A DNA stretch of 64,000 bases, taken from contig OZ004597.1 in the NCBI GenBank assembly GCA_963924555.1, forward strand, positions 5,040,404-5,104,403. The letters are read 5' to 3'. The notes beneath the pieces are model-generated. The model saw only the letters and a list, made by a program, of their open reading frames with translations. It searched no databases and was not told the origin of the DNA. Origin of the DNA: Crambe crambe (Eukaryota > Porifera > Demospongiae > Poecilosclerida > Crambeidae). The translations under genes and the position numbers were made by a program. Below are positions 46,101-61,100 of this stretch, in pieces (position 1 is the stretch's first letter; each line of letters starts with the position of its first letter).

Positions 46101-49100
46101 TAATGGACACGCAGATGTTTGCATGGGTTCTAGCTGCCTATGTCAGCACAACACTGCAGGAAGAAACTGTGAGATGTGTCTTCCACTCTTCAACAATGAG
46201 CCATGGGCACCAGGCACGACCAGCTCAGCAAACCAGTGTGAACCCTGCCAATGTAATGACCATGCTGACTCGTGCCGATACAACCCAATTTCAGGCACTG
46301 GCATCTGCAATGATTGTCAGGACAACACTACTGGTGCAGAGTGTGAGTTGTGTGAACCTTTCTTCTACAATCCACCAGGAGTACCTCTGAACGATCAAGG
46401 CTCATGTCTTCCATGTGATTGTAACTCACCTGGAGTCAGAGACAATGGAAATTGCTCTGCAAGTGGATTGAGTTCAGGAGAATGCAACTGTAAAGCGTTT
46501 GTCACTGGAAGGAGGTGTGACGAATGTCTAACTGGTTACTATAACTTGATGGCTTCTAACGATGACGGCTGCACAGCCTGTGAGTGTGAGACTAGGGGAA
46601 CAGTAGGAGGGAGCATAACATGTGACCAGCTTTCTGGACAGTGTGCCTGTAAGACTAATGTGATTGGTCGGAGTTGTTCGTCATGTGCCCCTGGTCATTA
46701 TGGACTTGAGAATGTAGAAGGGTGTATCCCATGTGATCTGCAGTGTAATGATTGTACTGGCCCGGGACCTTCTAACTGTGTGGTAAGTGAACTTTAAATA
46801 AGCAATGAAACAAATTATAGTGATAAAAGACCGTCCCTGATAATGCTTTATTCTCCAAAATTAATTGATTGGGTATGATTTGAATTTTGGCTTATGAGAG
46901 GATGTTTTATACTCATAAATAATCTACTCTGTATTAAGTTTGTTGTGTCTAATTCTACAGATTTGTCGTAATGTGCTGTCCCAAGATGGGACCACATGTA
47001 TCCAGGAATGCCCTACCAATTCCTTTGTGAACTCCACCAACTCACAATGCCAGCCATGTTCAGGTTCCTGTGTCTCGTTCACTCAAGACTCCTACTTACA
47101 ATCCGTCTTTGAAAACCTGGCTGTGAATTCCATTGTAGCAACTGTGCAAGCCATGGACCTGAGACAAACAGGAAATCCACTGCTCTATGAAATAACAGTG
47201 CAAGATGACAACAACTTGTTCAGTATTGATCCTGCTTCAGGCTCCATCACTCTGCAGAGTTCTTTGGATTTTGAGACTCGTCAGACTCATGCTCTAACAA
47301 TCACTGCTTTGGGGTTCTCGGGTCAGTCAGCAACAGCTACTGTGCTGATCTTTGTCACAGATGTCAATGATAATGCACCTTCCTTCACACAACCCAGCTA
47401 CACTGGCTTCATAATAGAGAATAGATCTTCTGGAACTTCAATTCTACGAGTATCAGCCAATGATAGTGACAGCTTTCCCAATAACGTAATAACTTACTCA
47501 CTCTTGAGGAGTTCTGAGGAGTTTCTGTTGAATGCCAGTACTGGTGAGCTCACGACACAGAGAGCACTGGACTTTGAGACAACTCCTTCCTACAGTCTGA
47601 CAGTAATTGCCAGAGACTCTGGAATACCACAACTGAGCAGTACTGTCAGAGTATTCGTACAGGTCATCGATGAAAATGACGTTCGACCGAGGTTTTCTAA
47701 TAGCAGCATTTCAGTACAGATCTCTGAACTGGCTTCTGTTGGTAGCACTGTAATACAGGTGCAAGCCAGCGATCCAGATACCAACAATTTGACTTATATT
47801 CTGATCAATGGTGGTGAAGGAGGGAGCTTTGAAGTGAACATCGATACTGGAATAATCTTCCTCACTGCTGCATTGGACTTTGAACTTAGAAGAACATACT
47901 CACTAGTGGTGATGGCCAGTGATGGAGTACCTAATTCACTTCCATCCAACAACACCATTACTGTAGTGGTGCAAGTAGTGGATGAAAATGACAACGCTCC
48001 TTCATTTTCTGAAGATATCTATATGGCCTCCATCTTGGAAAATGCTCTTCCTGCCTCGTCAGTTCTGACTCTGTCTGCTAATGACTCTGACTCGGGCATT
48101 AATGCAGCTGTAACTTACAGCATTGTCAGTACTAGTCCAGAGCATGTGGTCTTTAGTGTCAATCCCAGTACAGGAGTCATCCTCACCTCGTCCATTCTGG
48201 ATGCCGAGAACCAGTCAAGATATGAAATATCAGTGACAGCAATGGACCGAGGATCCCCGCCCCTATCCACCAATGCATTAGTGGTCATCCTCGTGACAGA
48301 TGTCAATGACAATCCTCCCATATTCAGAGAAAGCTTGATTACCATGAGGCTTAGTGAAGATTTCCGCAATGGATCACAAGTAGCAGTGTTTGAAGCGATG
48401 GATGCTGACTCTGGCTCAAATGCACAACTGATGTATCGTCTGGAAGCAACAGAATCAGTTCCATTCTCCATACTTGATCCAAGCACTGGAATCATCACTC
48501 TCACAAATAGTTTGGACTTTGAAGTTGAAACTCAGTATCAAGTTGCTGTGATTGCCTTTGACTTGGGTTCACCCAGTCTCTCTGCTACTGCCTCTTTGAT
48601 AGTCCAAGTCACTGATGTGAATGACAATCCACCAATCTTTGCTCAGGAGCAGTATTCTGTGTCCATTTCAGAGATGCATGCAGTAGGTAGTTCTGTGCTT
48701 GAAGTGACAGCAACTGATAGTGACAGTGGTGATAATGCTGTTTTAAGCTACATGATAACTGCAGGCAATATCAACTCTACTTTCCGCATTGATAATGGAA
48801 GTGGTGTGATCACTTCGGCAAAAGTGGTTGATTTTGAGCAGATATCAATATACAGACTTTCAATAACTGCTAGAAATTACCTTGCTGCAAATCAGTTAGT
48901 CAACACTGTGAATGTGGTGGTTCAGGTGCTTGAGGTCAATGAGTTTGTTCCTTCTTTTTCCCAGGACATTTATGAACATAGCATTGTTGAGAACCAACCT
49001 GCAGGTACAAGCTTGATTAGTGTAAGGGCTAACGACATGGATGGAGGCCCTAGCGGACAGCTAAGTTACCAAATCACTTCAGGAAATGGCAGGATGTCCT

Positions 49101-52100
49101 TTGAAATATTAAATAATGGCACGCTACTATCCTTGGTTCCCTTGGATCGAGAACAGCAGGAAATATATGAACTGACTGTCATGGCAACAGATGAAGGGAT
49201 ACCCCCTCTCAGTGGTTCAACTCAAGTTCGTATTACAGTCCTTGATCTGAATGATTCACCTCCACAATTTCTCATCTCCACTTCCTATATGGCTACGCTT
49301 TCAGAGAATGTAGGGGCTGGAACAGACGTCAGCATTACTCCACCACTGAGAGTCACTGATGCTGATGACCCCCAAACTCCAAATTCTCAGATCACCTTCA
49401 GCATTGTGTCAGGAGATCCTGAAGAAATCTTTAGCATCAACACCTTAACAGGACAAGTACAGTCTGCAGGAAATGTGGACTTTGAACGAGTCAGCAGATA
49501 TGAACTGACGATTAGTGCATCTGATAGTGGTGACCCACCACTTGCAAGCAATGCTACTATCATCATTGACATCTTAGACCAGAATGATAATCCACCTCTC
49601 GTGTCTGGTGTGTCCAGTCGTCTTGTTTTCGTGGAAGGACAAGAACGTTTGCATGTACTGCCTAATATCACAGTGTCTGATTCTGATACTCTGCCTTTGT
49701 CACTGGTTCGGATCACACTCACAGGACCTAATGTACGTACTGGTCAAATTGGAACCCTTTCCCTCGGTAGCCCCCCAACATCTATCAGCTTGAGTGTCTC
49801 AGAAGGTGGACGATCATTTCAACTCACTGGCTCCTTCAGTGCTATGGAACTAACTTCCTTCATAAGAACTTCGCAGTACCTAAACAGTGACAATGAACCT
49901 GATCCATCTACTCGCTTCATTGCCTTGCAGATAGCAGATGGAGAGTTTCAGACAAACGTTCAGACAGAAGTGGCATTCCACCTGATCAATGACAATGCTC
50001 CATCTTTAGATCTTGATACATCCACACCAGGTCAAGATTTCTCCACCATATTCACGGAAGAAGGTGCTCCAGTTGGCATTGCAGGGATAGGGATGGTGGC
50101 TATTAGTGATAGAGATAACATGGGAGGAATTGAAAGTGTGAATGTGAGCTTAATCGATGCTCAAAGTGACTCTTCTGAAGGCCTCATAATTGCTCCCCTT
50201 CCTTCCCAATTGAACATCCAGCGCCTGAACAATAACCAGACATTAGTTCTCTCAGCTTCAGCACCACCAGCCAGTTTTGAATTGGTCCAGTCAATTCTTT
50301 CTACTATCTTCTATTTCAACAGTGCCAATGAACCAGCACCTCCATTAACCAGAACCATCCAAGTCACTGTGTCCGATGGTGAACTGAGTAGTCCCATAGC
50401 CACAACGACCATTAATATCACACTCACTAACGATGCACCCTTGATTGCTCTCAGCCCTAGTGTCGACTACTTTGTGAACTTCATTGAAGACGGTGGAGCA
50501 GTGTTGCTGAATTCTCAACTCACTCTCTCAGACAGTGACAACCAGGAACTAAGGAATGCCTCTGTCTCTCTTGTGGATGCTCCTGATGGCAGTAGTGAGT
50601 CACTGATCCTTGGCACATCCACAACTCCATCTCTACAAGTGTCTTCCTCACCACATTCCATCAGAATTCAAGGTCCTGCTAGTCTGGAAGATTTTTCCAT
50701 GATTCTCAGTTCAGTCAGTTACAACAACATCCTTCAGAACCCAAACCCCCTTGTGAGACGGGTTGTATTTACCGTTGATGATGGCATGTCTTCCTCAGTA
50801 GCTACAGCATTCATTTCTTTTGATCTTGTCAACGATCCTCCCATACTGGACATCAACGGACCCTCTGTAGGATTCAACTTAACAGTGACCTTCTCTGAAG
50901 GTTCTTCACCAATCGCAGTCACAAGCAGTGAACTGATCCTCAATGATGTGGACAGTGCTCTGCTGGAGTATGCTGTGATCCAGTTAGTGTCTTCACCAGA
51001 TGCTTCTGAAGAAGGTATCTCTATTAGCTCAGTGGTTGATCCAGTCCTAACTGTCGTATCGTCACCGACTCTCATCCAAATAAGAGGCTCAGCATCTGCT
51101 TCAGCTTACACAGCAATTCTTTCAAGTGTGAGATATTTCAACAATGCTGAAGAACCCACAGAAGGCGATAGAATCATTCACTTCACTGTCAATGATGGGG
51201 AGTCGAACAGTACAGTGGTATCCTCAATTGTAATAGTGCGTTCAGTCAACGATGCTCCATTGTTACTGCTAAATAATGGTTCTACCTATGAAGCTGTGTA
51301 TGTTGAGGAAACTTCTGCAGTGCTCATAGTTGATGCTAGAGAGATCACACTCCTTGATAATGACAACACTACACTCTCTTACCTTTTGGTTGTCCTAGGC
51401 AATTTATGTGATGGTGAATCTGAGATTTTGGGCTACAGAGATCCCAGCAGTGACAGGTCATTGAATGTCCAATCTTCGTCGGGATCTGAGCAAAGCTCTC
51501 AATGTGAAAATTCCCGCAGAATTAGATTCCAATTCAGTGAAGCATCATCAATTGCTGATAATTTCCTTGCTCTGATCTCTTCTTTCACATACCGTTCAAC
51601 TTCGCAGGAACCAACCCCTGGTACCAGGACAGTAACGATAACAATAAGTGATGGAATTGCCAGTAGCTCTGAGCAACACTCCACCATAGATGTTATTTTG
51701 CTGAATGATAATGCTCCAGTTTTTCAGAGATTCATCTACCAGTCACGAGTACGTGAGAATGTGGTTGATGTCACTGTTACAACTGTAGTTGCTAGTGATC
51801 TGGACTCATCTGTGGGACCATTTGGAGATCAGGGTAGAATCATGTATCAGATTATCAGTGGGAATGAGGATAACACTTTCCGCATCAACTCGGCTACTGG
51901 TGAAATTATCGTCTCCATCCCTCAGGACAGAGAATCGGGTAATATCAATCCAGTGCTGACAGTTCAGGCATCTAACCCAGAAAGTCTTGCCAATCCTTCA
52001 GCTGTATATCCCACAACACTAGTCATCATCACAGTAGAAGATGTCAATGATAACTCGCCACAATTCCTAAGCGAGTCTTACTCTTTTCAAATCACTGAGC

Positions 52101-55100
52101 ATGCTCAGTTGGGAACTTTGGTTGGCACGGTGATGGCTGTGGATGCAGATGTTGGCAGCAATTCAGAGGTGGAGTATGCAATTGCTCGAGGCAACATAAA
52201 CTCGGTGTTTGCTATCAACCCAAACACTGGAGAAATTACAGTGACCAATAGTCAGTCATTGGACAGAGAAAGCACCTCTACCTTCTTGCTGTCTGTGACT
52301 GCCACTGATGGTGGCAGTCCACAAACAAGTAATACCAGTTTGGTGACGATACAACTTCAAGATATTAATGATAATGCACCAATCTTCTCCCAGAATTCTT
52401 ACTCAGAGGTTTTGTCAGAATTAGCACCTGTTAGAACTTCTGTGCTTAGAGTATCAGCAGTGGATGCTGATATTGGCACTAATAGTGATATTCTGTACAC
52501 ACTAAATGGTACTTCTCTTTTTGCTGTTGATTCATCCAGTGGAGTTGTCTCAACGACAGCATCACTGGATCGAGAATCTCAAACCACACACACCTTCACC
52601 ATAATGGCCTCAGATACAGGCAATCCTTCCATGTCAGCCTTAGCTCCAGTCATGGTAACACTTCAAGATGAGAACGACAATCCACCCACATTTCAAGAGC
52701 CATCATACTCGAGTTCCGTATTTGAAAATACTGCACTTGGTCAGCTGATCATTACTGCTGTGGCTTCAGATCTAGACACTGGGTCAAATGCGGCAATCAA
52801 TTACTCACTTGAAGGGACAGTCACATTTGATATTAATCCTACAACTGGTGCAGTAACCGTTGGTGGATCATTGGATAGAGAACAGCAAGATAATTATGCT
52901 TTTCAGTTGACCGCTACTGATGGTGGTCTCCCTGCCAGATCATCTTCTGTCACTTTCAATGTCACTGTTCTGGATGTTAATGACAATGCTCCAATGTTTC
53001 AGCAGTCATCTTATTCGGTACAGATCCCTGAGAATGTCCCATTGCTGCATTCTCTTGTGACCATTCGTGCAACTGATAATGACATAGGTTCCAATGCAGC
53101 CATTTCCTTCACTTTTGCTGAACCCAATGACCTGTTCCGGATAGATTCATCCACTGGAGAAGTTTTTACGATTGGCTCTATAGACTTTGAGCAGCTGCCT
53201 ACACTTCATATCATAAACATCATTGCAGCTGACAGTGGTATGCCCTCTCTTACCAGTAGAGTCACACTGACTGTAAATGTGACTGATGAAAACGACAACT
53301 CACCAGTCTTTGAGCAGCCTGAATACAGTTTTTTTGTGACAGAGAATCTTTCCCCCCATACCATAGGCACCCTGCTAGCTCGTGACCAAGACCAAGGCAG
53401 CAATGCTGATATCATGTACAGTATTTCAGGATTGGGTGTCAGCACACTACCAGTCAGCATAGATTCCATAACAGGTGAACTCTCTTCCACCTCAACCTTA
53501 GACAGAGAGAATATTTCCTCCTACAACTTCAGTGTCATGGCAACTGACATGGGCACACCTCCTTTGTCATCTACTGCTAGAGTTTTCATCACAGTGGAAG
53601 ACAGGAATGATAATGATCCTATTTTCTCTCAAGGTTCGTACTTGATCTCCAGAATGGAAAGTTTGTCAGTTGGTTCCACACTGCTTTCAGTAGTAGCAAC
53701 AGATGCTGACATTGGACTCAATGGAAATGTCACCTACCGACTATTGGCGGGGAATTCCCCTGGTCTCTTTGAGTTGGACAGGATATCTGGTGTATTAACA
53801 CTCATCAGAAGTCTTGATGCTGAGACAGCACTGTCTCATACCTTAGAAATCCAAGCTCTTGATGCCGGTATTCCAGTGCGTTCAGCTATAGCCACCATTC
53901 AGGTGACTGTTACTGATACAAACGATGAACCTGTTCAGCTAACAGTACCTTCAACTTTAGTCAGCTATGTTGAAGAAGCTTCTTCAATTGCTGTAGCTCC
54001 AGATATCATGGTAACAGATGGAGACGTTGTAGGGTTAATTCTAAATTCCACAGTGGAGCTTATTGGCACTCAGTCGTGTTGCAGTGAACTGTTACTGATG
54101 GATGGAGTCAATACACAGTTCCCTAATCTCTCCTTCCAACTGCTAAATAGTAACAATCTTTTGCTTATTCGTGGTCCAACATCTCCTTCCACAATGACTC
54201 AAGCACTGATGTCAGTACTCTATGTCAATATGAACCCTGAACCCCAGCCTGGCTCACTCACTGCAAGAATTACCACTACTGATGGCATTTTCAGAGATAT
54301 GGTGGATATAACTGTATCTGTTACTACCATTAATGACAATGCACCTGTTGTGAATCTGAATGGCTCAAGTGCTAACTTCAGCACAGGGTTCACAGAGGGT
54401 GACCAGAGCATCAGTGTGGTCGGTCAAGTCACAATCACAGATGGAGACTCAGGGCCACAGAATTTGCAATCTTTAGTGGTGTCTCTGCTGAATGAACAAG
54501 ATGGTGATATGGAATCATTACGTGCGGAATCAGTTGGTTCTGTCAGAGTGTTTCCATCTGAAGGACAGGTTCTGAGATTGAGTGGACCTGCTCCCATTCA
54601 AGAGTTTGAGACTAGTTTATCATCACTTCAATATGCCAATACTGCTGATAATCCAACACACCCTCTCCAGCGAGTCATTGAAGTCATTGCAAGTGATGGC
54701 CAGTTTCAAAGTGAAGCCAGCTTTGCTATAGTGGAAATCACTGCTGTGAATGATCCACCCACTCTTCTTCTCAGTTCAGCAGGAAACTTCAGCACCTCAT
54801 TCAGAGAAAACGGATCAGCAGTGAGATTGAGTGACACTAACTTCATGCTTCTCGATCCAGATTCTCTAACACTTCAGTCAGCTTCCATCACTATCTTAAA
54901 TGTCATGGACATACAGAGTGAACGCATCTCAATCTCCTCCCCCACTTCCCCCACAGTAGTGAGGGTGTCTGAAAGTGACATAATGCTAATGGGTCCTGCT
55001 TCAATTGCTAGTTTCTCATCTGCTCTGCAGTCAGTGTCGTATTCCAATAATGCCACTAATCCAATGGCAGGAGTTAGAGAAATAGAATTCACAGTTAGTG

Positions 55101-58100
55101 ATGGAGACCTCTCAGTCACAACTTCAGCATTTGTCCGAGTGGAAGCTGTTAACGATGCACCTGTGATCGATCTCAATGGTCCACTTTTATCTGGATTCAG
55201 TTTCACAACCACCTTTGTGGAGGAAGGCCCCTCAGTTGCCATGTCTTCTAATGATGCCTCCATTGCAGACACAGATGACACTAATCTTGTATCTCTCACT
55301 GTTACAATTCAACAGCGTCTCGACGGAAGAGAAGAAACACTTTCAGTTTCAAATGATAATGTGACAGAGATAACATCTTCCTACTCCAATGGAAGACTGG
55401 AGCTGAGAGGACAGGCTGATATCTCCACATACACACAACTCCTACAAAGTATTCGTTATATCAACAGTGCTGATGAACCAAGTGGTACTTCAAGACTCTT
55501 GGAGGTGGTGTGCAGCGATGGGGAACTTCAGAGTCAGACTGTGATTGCAGTTGTGGAATTCTCCTTCAGAAACGATGCTCCCATTGTTTTACTAGATGGA
55601 GGCGTTAATTTCTCCACTGACTACCGAGAGAACTCACCAGCTATCTCCATCCTCAACGCTCGATCTGCTGGTATAACAGATGTTGACAGCACAACTCTCT
55701 CCCACTTGACACTGGTGGTGGAAAACATGCTGGATGGTGAAATGGAAGGACTGAACTTCACTGATCCTGCAGGTCTGTTAATGATAGACATGACAGAAAG
55801 CCAGGATCAAAGGACAGCCACTTACAACTTGTCATATCCAGAGACAATGCCAGTTTCTACATTCAATCAGTTACTCCTCTCCACAGAATACTTGAATGCT
55901 GCTAGTGAACCTAATGCCTCGCTCCCTAGAGTTGTGACTGTGGTGGTCAGTGATGGAGAATTGACTAGTCCCCCTGTGACGTCCACCATCACTATCCGCT
56001 TGATTGATGATAATGAACCACTCTTCACCGAGCCTCTGTATGTATTCAATACATCAGAAAACACTCCAAGAGGGACTTTAATTGGATCTGTCTCTGCTAC
56101 TGACCTGGATATCGGTGATACCTTCCTTTATCAGTTCATGGTAGCAAGTGCACCTTTTACCATAGATAGTATGACAGGTACTGTGTCTGTCAGTGGCTCT
56201 ATTGATAGGGAAGCACAGGATCAGTATGTGATTGCCGTCCAACTAACTCGCACGACTCCTCCATTTAGTGTGTTCAGTGATCAATCTGTGGTGGTTGTCA
56301 ATATTCTAGACTTCAATGACAATGCTCCGACATTCAATCAGACACTGTTCAGTTTAGATGTAGCAGAGAATGCTGGGGTGGGCAGTACAATTGCCATCCT
56401 TGAGGCCACTGACTCAGACACTGGCACTAATGCTGTCCTGGTTTACTCTCTAGTGGGAACAAGTGCATTTCAAATTGACACACAAACTGGAGGATTATCA
56501 GTAGCTCAGAGTTTGAATCGGGAAGCAACAGTGTCATATCAGTTCACTGTTTCAGCTGTGGACAGTGGAACACCTCAGCTATCTTCAAGTGTTCTGGTTA
56601 CTGTTAGTGTCTCAGATGTGAATGATGAAGTTCCTCAATTTCTTCAACCCTCTTATTTAACACAGCTGGTGGAAAACACAGCTACAGGCACCAGCATCAT
56701 CCAACTCTCTGCTCAAGATGGTGACATTGGTTCCAATGCTCAGATAAGTTTCTCCCTTCAACCCATGAGCTCCTTGTTTGTACTAGATCCAAGAAGTGGA
56801 GTAATCAGTACCACAAACACTCTGAATCCTGGTACATTTAACTTCACTGCCACTGCAGAAGATTCAGGTACTCCTCCACTGAACTCGAGTGTGCCAATCA
56901 CTATTGAAGTTATAAGTTTCAATTCCACACTGCCATTTTTCTCACAGCCATCCTATGAAGTGTCCATAGTTGAGAATTCTCCTCAAGGAGTTTCCATCTT
57001 GACTGTTAGTGCTACAGATCCCATTATTGGAGGGTCAGTGAGCTATTCTCTTTCTTCTTCAGCGCCCTCTGAAGTAGTTTTCTTCTCTATCAATTCGGCC
57101 ACAGGCCTGCTCACTACAAGTTCATCTCCTCTTAACAGAGAGCAGCAAGATTTCTATCAGCTGCAAGTTTCAGCCACCTCATCAGATGGAGAGCGTGTGG
57201 GAGTAGCTCAATTGAACATCAGAATCTTGGATGCCAATGACTTTGCTCCATCATTCACTCAACCATCTTACAGCTTCAACATTGTTGAAAACAACGACAT
57301 CAATTCCATTTTAGGTGCAGTTCTGGCTATTGATTTGCAAGATATAGGCTCTAATGCTGAAATCGTTGCTTATTCAACATCCAATACTAACTTCATAATC
57401 ACTCCTGCTGGAATAGTTCTAGCAAATGTATCGTTTGATAGAGAAGCACGGGACACCTATTTGTTTAGTGTGTTTGCAATCGATGGCGGTTCACCACCTC
57501 AAACAAGTAGTGCCAGTGCTACTGTCTCCATTGTGGATGAAAATGACGAAGCACCTATTTTTTCAGAGTTTGTCTATCAAGGCAGAGTAGCAGAGAATCA
57601 ACCCACTGGCACATCTGTTCTCACTGTCTCAGCAACAGACAATGACCTTGGATCCAATGCTCTCATATCATATTCCACAAACAGCACCACATTCTCCGTG
57701 CATCCTCAAAGTGGTGTGCTGTCAACTCTTGTTTCACTTGATTATGAGACTGTCCCTACTCGTTTGCACGAGGTGACTGTAATGGCAGTAGATGGAGGCA
57801 GTCCTGTCTCACTCGCAACTGAAGTCACTGTGTTCATCACAGTTCTAGATATCGATGACTCAGCTCCCATATTCTCCATGGCCACTTACTCTGGAAGTAT
57901 ATTAGAAGAACAAACAGAAGTTGTTATACTTCAAGTCATTGCCATGGATACAGATAGTCCTCCAAATAATCCCATCAACTTCACTATAATCAGTGGAGAC
58001 ATGAGCAGCAGTTTTGGTATTAATGCCTCTGGCTTTATATTAGCAGTCCAGTCTTTAGACAGAGAAGTAACTCCTCGATATACTTTGACTGTCCAAGCTT

Positions 58101-61100
58101 CCAATTTTGATGCTCAAGGCTCTGTTCTATCTTCAACTGCAATGGTGACTATTGCTGTCCTTGATGTAAATGATAACGCTCCAATATTTCTTGGAGCTCC
58201 ATACAATTTTAGTGTATCTGAAGCAGCTTTGGGAGGTGCTATTCTGGGAACGCTGTCTGCCACTGATGATGATGTAACTAGTAATGCTAATATTGGAGGA
58301 TTCAGAATCACTGAGGGGAATGAAGATGGGATATTTTTGCTTGATTCTCAGTCAGGAATTCTGCACCTTTCCTCCTCGAATGGAACTCTTCTTAATCGTG
58401 AAATGGTAGATCGATATTTCTTAAGAGTGACTGTATCGGATAATGGTTCTCCTCCACTTTCTTCTGCTGCCAATATCACTGTTACTGTGATGGATGTTAA
58501 TGACGAACCCCCCACTTTCAATCGTCCGTCTTACACTGTCAGTGTGAATGAGAATTCTCCACTGAGTACTACCATTTTTTCAGCTGGAGAGGAAGCTAGG
58601 GATGGTGACATAGGATCTAATGCACAACTGACTTTTTCACTATTAGATTCCAGTGGGGATTTCACTATATCAGCATCTGGAGTTGTGACTGTAGCAGGCA
58701 GTCTGGACTTTGAGGTTCAGCAGTTGTACACTCTTATAATACTGGCAGTGGATGGTGGAGTGACTCCACTGACAGGAACAGCCACACTCCAGGTCAATGT
58801 GCTAGACCAGAATGACCTGCCTCTAATGTTTGTTCCGGATAACTATGTGGGCGGGGTATTTGAAAACAGCTCTCCTGGAATGGTGGTGCTCACTGTTCTC
58901 GCTCGAGATCCTGACACGGTTCAAGGCAACCCAATCACTTACTCCATACGACAGTCCCCAGAGAACCAGGCAAATCAAGTGCCTTTTGCCATTGATTCTC
59001 AGAGTGGAGCTATCACTGTTGCAGGATCTCTGGACAGAGAAAGTGTGTCCATGTATATCTTCCAAGTACTGGCCAGTGACATTCCTGGAACTGCTGTTTC
59101 AGCAACTGTGACTATCGACGTTCTCGACATCAATGACAATGCACCACAATTCACTGAAAGTCGCTTTCAATTCCAGATATCGGAGTCATCCTCACCAATT
59201 CTTGTAATCAGTCAGTTGTCTGCAACTGATAGAGATGTCGGAGTGTCTGGAGAGGTGGTCCAGTATGCCTTAGACGGGGCACCATCCAACTTTGTAATAG
59301 ACCCTGAGAATGGCACACTCCTATTAGTGGGTGTGGTGGACTTTGAGAGTGTCCAGTCCTACACATTCAGAGTGAATGCTACTGATGGAGGAACACCTGA
59401 TCTTATTGGACAGTCAGATGTAACAATAACTGTCACAGACTTCAATGATAATGCACCTGAATTCAGCATGGATCGTTTCCAAGTCGCTGTTTCTGAAAAT
59501 AGAGTTGTAGGATCAGTCATATTCACAGCATCAGCTCAAGATGCTGATTCAGGACTAAACGGTCAATTCCTATTTTCCCTGACAGAGCCTAGTGCACAGT
59601 TTGAGATTGACTCTGTGACCGGGCAAGTGAGAACACTATCCACGTTGTTCATTCAGAATTACACGATCATGATCCAAGCAAGAGACAGGGGAGTTTCCTC
59701 CCTCAGTTCAGTAACCACTCTCATGGTTCAGGTCACAGATGCTAATGAAAATCCTGAATTCTCACAGGAGTCTTACGCAGCCAACATTCCTGAAGATAGA
59801 GCTGTGAATTCGTTTGTGATCCAGGTTATAGCACGTGATTCTGATACTGGTTCTAATTCTGATCTGACATACAGCATCAGCCCACAGAACCTATTCAATA
59901 TCAGTACTGAATCTGGGAGAGTCACAGTAACACAACAGCTGGACTTCGAAAATCAGCAAACCCACACTTTGACTGTGTTTGCTGCTGATGCTGGCATCCC
60001 ACCACTGACTGCATCAGCCACTCTAACCATCCATGTCACAGACACCAATGATAATTCTCCAGTGTTCTCCAACACCAGCTACAGCACATCCATACGTGAA
60101 AATGTTCCAATTAACACTCCCATTCTGGTAGTGAATGCCACTGATGCTGACAGCACTAGAAATGCAATTCTCACATACAGTATCATAGAGGACTCTAGCA
60201 TTGGGTTACTGGCAATTGACTCTATCACAGGCTCCATCTTCATAATAGGACAACTCGACTATGAGTCTTTGCAAGAACTCCGATTAGTCATACAAGCCAG
60301 AGACGGAGGAACTCCTTCCAGGACATCAAGTGTTGGTGTCACCATTACCCTCACAGATGTGGATGACAATCCTCCTGTATTCTCTCAAAATACTTACCTT
60401 GCTTCTGCAAGTGAAGGGTTGAGAACTGGTATGACTGTTCTTCAAGTGTCAGCTAGTGATGCAGATATGGGAGCAAATGCTGATATCCGGTACATGCTGG
60501 CCAATGCCAGCTCTCTTCCATTTGGTATTAACATTATAACCGGAGCTATCTTCATTACGACTCCTGGATTGGATTACGAAACTATTAATCATTATCCATT
60601 TGCAGTGGAAGCTGTCAATCCATCCTCTTCTCTGTTCACTGCCTCAGCATCTGTCTCCATTACCATCTTGGATTCAAATGATAATCACCCAGTTTTCAAT
60701 GCCAGTAGTTTGGAGATTGTGGTTTCTGAAGCCAGTCCAGTCGGTACTTCCATAGGTAGGATAATGGCAGGTGATGCTGACTCAGGGAATAATAGCCTCC
60801 TTTTGTACTCCATAAGCCCTCCATCCACATTTGTGTCTGTAAGAAGTACAAGTGGAGAAATACGAATTGAATTGCCATTGGATTTTGAAAGCACACCTAT
60901 TTTGGATCTCACAGTTATTGCAATGGATTCTGGAGTACCTTCACTCTCAGTGGCTGCTAATCTCCGCATAATAGTATTGAATGCAAATGATGAGACTCCA
61001 ACTGCCACTTCAAACCCATCTCAGTTCACATTTCATGAAGATTCTCCACCAGTACGGATAGGAAGTGGAATAGCATTATCAGATCCAGATGCATTGCAGA

